Positions 63,556-64,000 of a stretch of 64,000 nt of DNA are shown piece by piece; positions within the stretch are counted from its first letter, which is position 1, and each line of letters begins with the position of its first letter. The notes under the pieces are model-generated. The model did no database searches. It worked only from the letters and a program-made list of their open reading frames with translations, and had not been told where the DNA came from. Made by a program: the position numbers and the translations under genes. The stretch lies in assembly GCA_903935335.1 (NCBI GenBank), contig CAIZRG010000049.1, positions 115,759 through 179,758 on the forward strand, written 5' to 3'. This DNA comes from Oligoflexia bacterium (GTDB lineage Bacteria; Bdellovibrionota; UBA1018).

Positions 63556-64000
63556 TTAATTTCCCTTTTTAATCATAGAATCAGGATGTGAGGCCTGAAG
63601 ATGAAGATTCGCCCAATCTGAACTCGACTGATGTAAGAAACGATCAATTGAGAATTCCATTTTATCCATAATCAAGCTTGGAAAAATTCCCATCACAAAA
63701 ATAGACATAACAAGAGGCAATAAAACTACGGCCTCCCTAAAAGTAAGATCTTTCAGTTTTTCATTTTCTAAATGTCGAATGGGTCCCAGCATTACCCTTT
63801 GAAACATCCAAAGCATATAGACTGCTCCAAAAACAACTCCCAGTGTCCCAATGACCGTCAAAAATGGACTCACCTTCCAGGCACCTAGAAGAATTAAAAA
63901 TTCTCCAATAAATCCATTTGTCCCGGGTAATGCAATGGAAGAAAGGGTCACAATCATCATTGCAATCGTAAAATAAGGCATCACTTTTGCCAGTCCACCA
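63556..64000 (-). CDS. nuoM: NADH-quinone oxidoreductase subunit M, C-terminal part (gene continues past the window)
   Basis: The frame stays open to the window end (GGLAKVMPYF...), so this is the last ~148 residues. SSIALPGTNGFIGEFLIL, the TLGVVFGAVYMLWMFQRVMLG helix and the hydrophilic tail fit NuoM. It is a proton-pumping membrane subunit of complex I, directly upstream of nuoN. Confidence 0.94.
   Translation of the reverse strand, partial: GGLAKVMPYFTIAMMIVTLSSIALPGTNGFIGEFLILLGAWKVSPFLTVIGTLGVVFGAVYMLWMFQRVMLGPIRHLENEKLKDLTFREAVVLLPLVMSIFVMGIFPSLIMDKMEFSIDRFLHQSSSDWANLHLQASHPDSMIKKGN

Overview
The window is about 40% GC and comes from a Gram-negative bacterium: it encodes TolC/RND/adaptor efflux proteins, lipoprotein signals, an AmpG-type permease and lytic transglycosylases. 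The gene types (CheA with tandem CheW domains and a receiver, a very large TPR protein with an N-terminal GYF-like domain, a deoxyhypusine-synthase-like protein, prs-pth-ychF) suggest a Bdellovibrionota/deltaproteobacterial-type lineage. That placement is inference from gene content only; there is no rRNA in the window.

Layout. 0-7.0 kb: a chemotaxis locus with cheA (cut by the window edge), cheW, cheY and cheR on +, facing cheB and a soluble globin-PAS-PAS chemoreceptor on -. 7.1-11.6 kb: a small SHOCT-like-tail protein, then a deoxyhypusine-synthase-like gene, aspartokinase and lysA in tight succession, facing a DksA/TraR-type zinc-finger protein. 11.7-18.9 kb: a DUF4337-type membrane protein, tRNA-Arg(CCG), two tandemly duplicated multi-PAS histidine kinases plus a response regulator, and an MnmC-like methyltransferase. 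19.0-27.1 kb: housekeeping genes leuS, prs, pth and ychF, then slt, a HAMP protein, a 2Fe-2S ferredoxin and tRNA-Asn(GTT).

27.1-36.2 kb is a first accessory region starting at the 3' end of tRNA-Asn: Fic, pentapeptide-repeat protein, a decayed acetyltransferase, NUDIX, a decayed nucleotidyltransferase, a RES/Xre toxin-antitoxin pair, a polytopic membrane protein, and a BlaI / M56-protease system. In that system the sensor is fused to a lytic-transglycosylase domain and runs straight into the C-terminal scrap of a class D beta-lactamase. 36.3-47.6 kb, all on -: an EpmA-like lysyl ligase at the end of a peptide ABC operon, an AmpG-like permease, and an RND efflux operon.

47.6-58.8 kb is a second accessory region made largely of debris: GNAT, chloramphenicol-phosphotransferase-like kinase, frameshifted polysaccharide pyruvyl transferase, frameshifted Fic, truncated antibiotic kinase, truncated ATPase, fragments of IS3, IS5, IS481 and IS30 transposases, a phage terminase fragment, and three secreted or membrane proteins of unknown role. 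It ends exactly at the 3' end of tRNA-Ser(TGA). 58.9-64 kb returns to core genes: a TPR protein, nuoN and the end of nuoM.

The strongest leads are the BlaI/M56-transglycosylase/OXA remnant with its two operator dyads, the DHS-like protein lacking the catalytic lysine next to lysine-pathway genes, the probable AUU start of cheB, the Fic gene whose frameshift separates the inhibitory motif from the catalytic core, and a secreted amidase-fold protein that has apparently lost its metal ligands.
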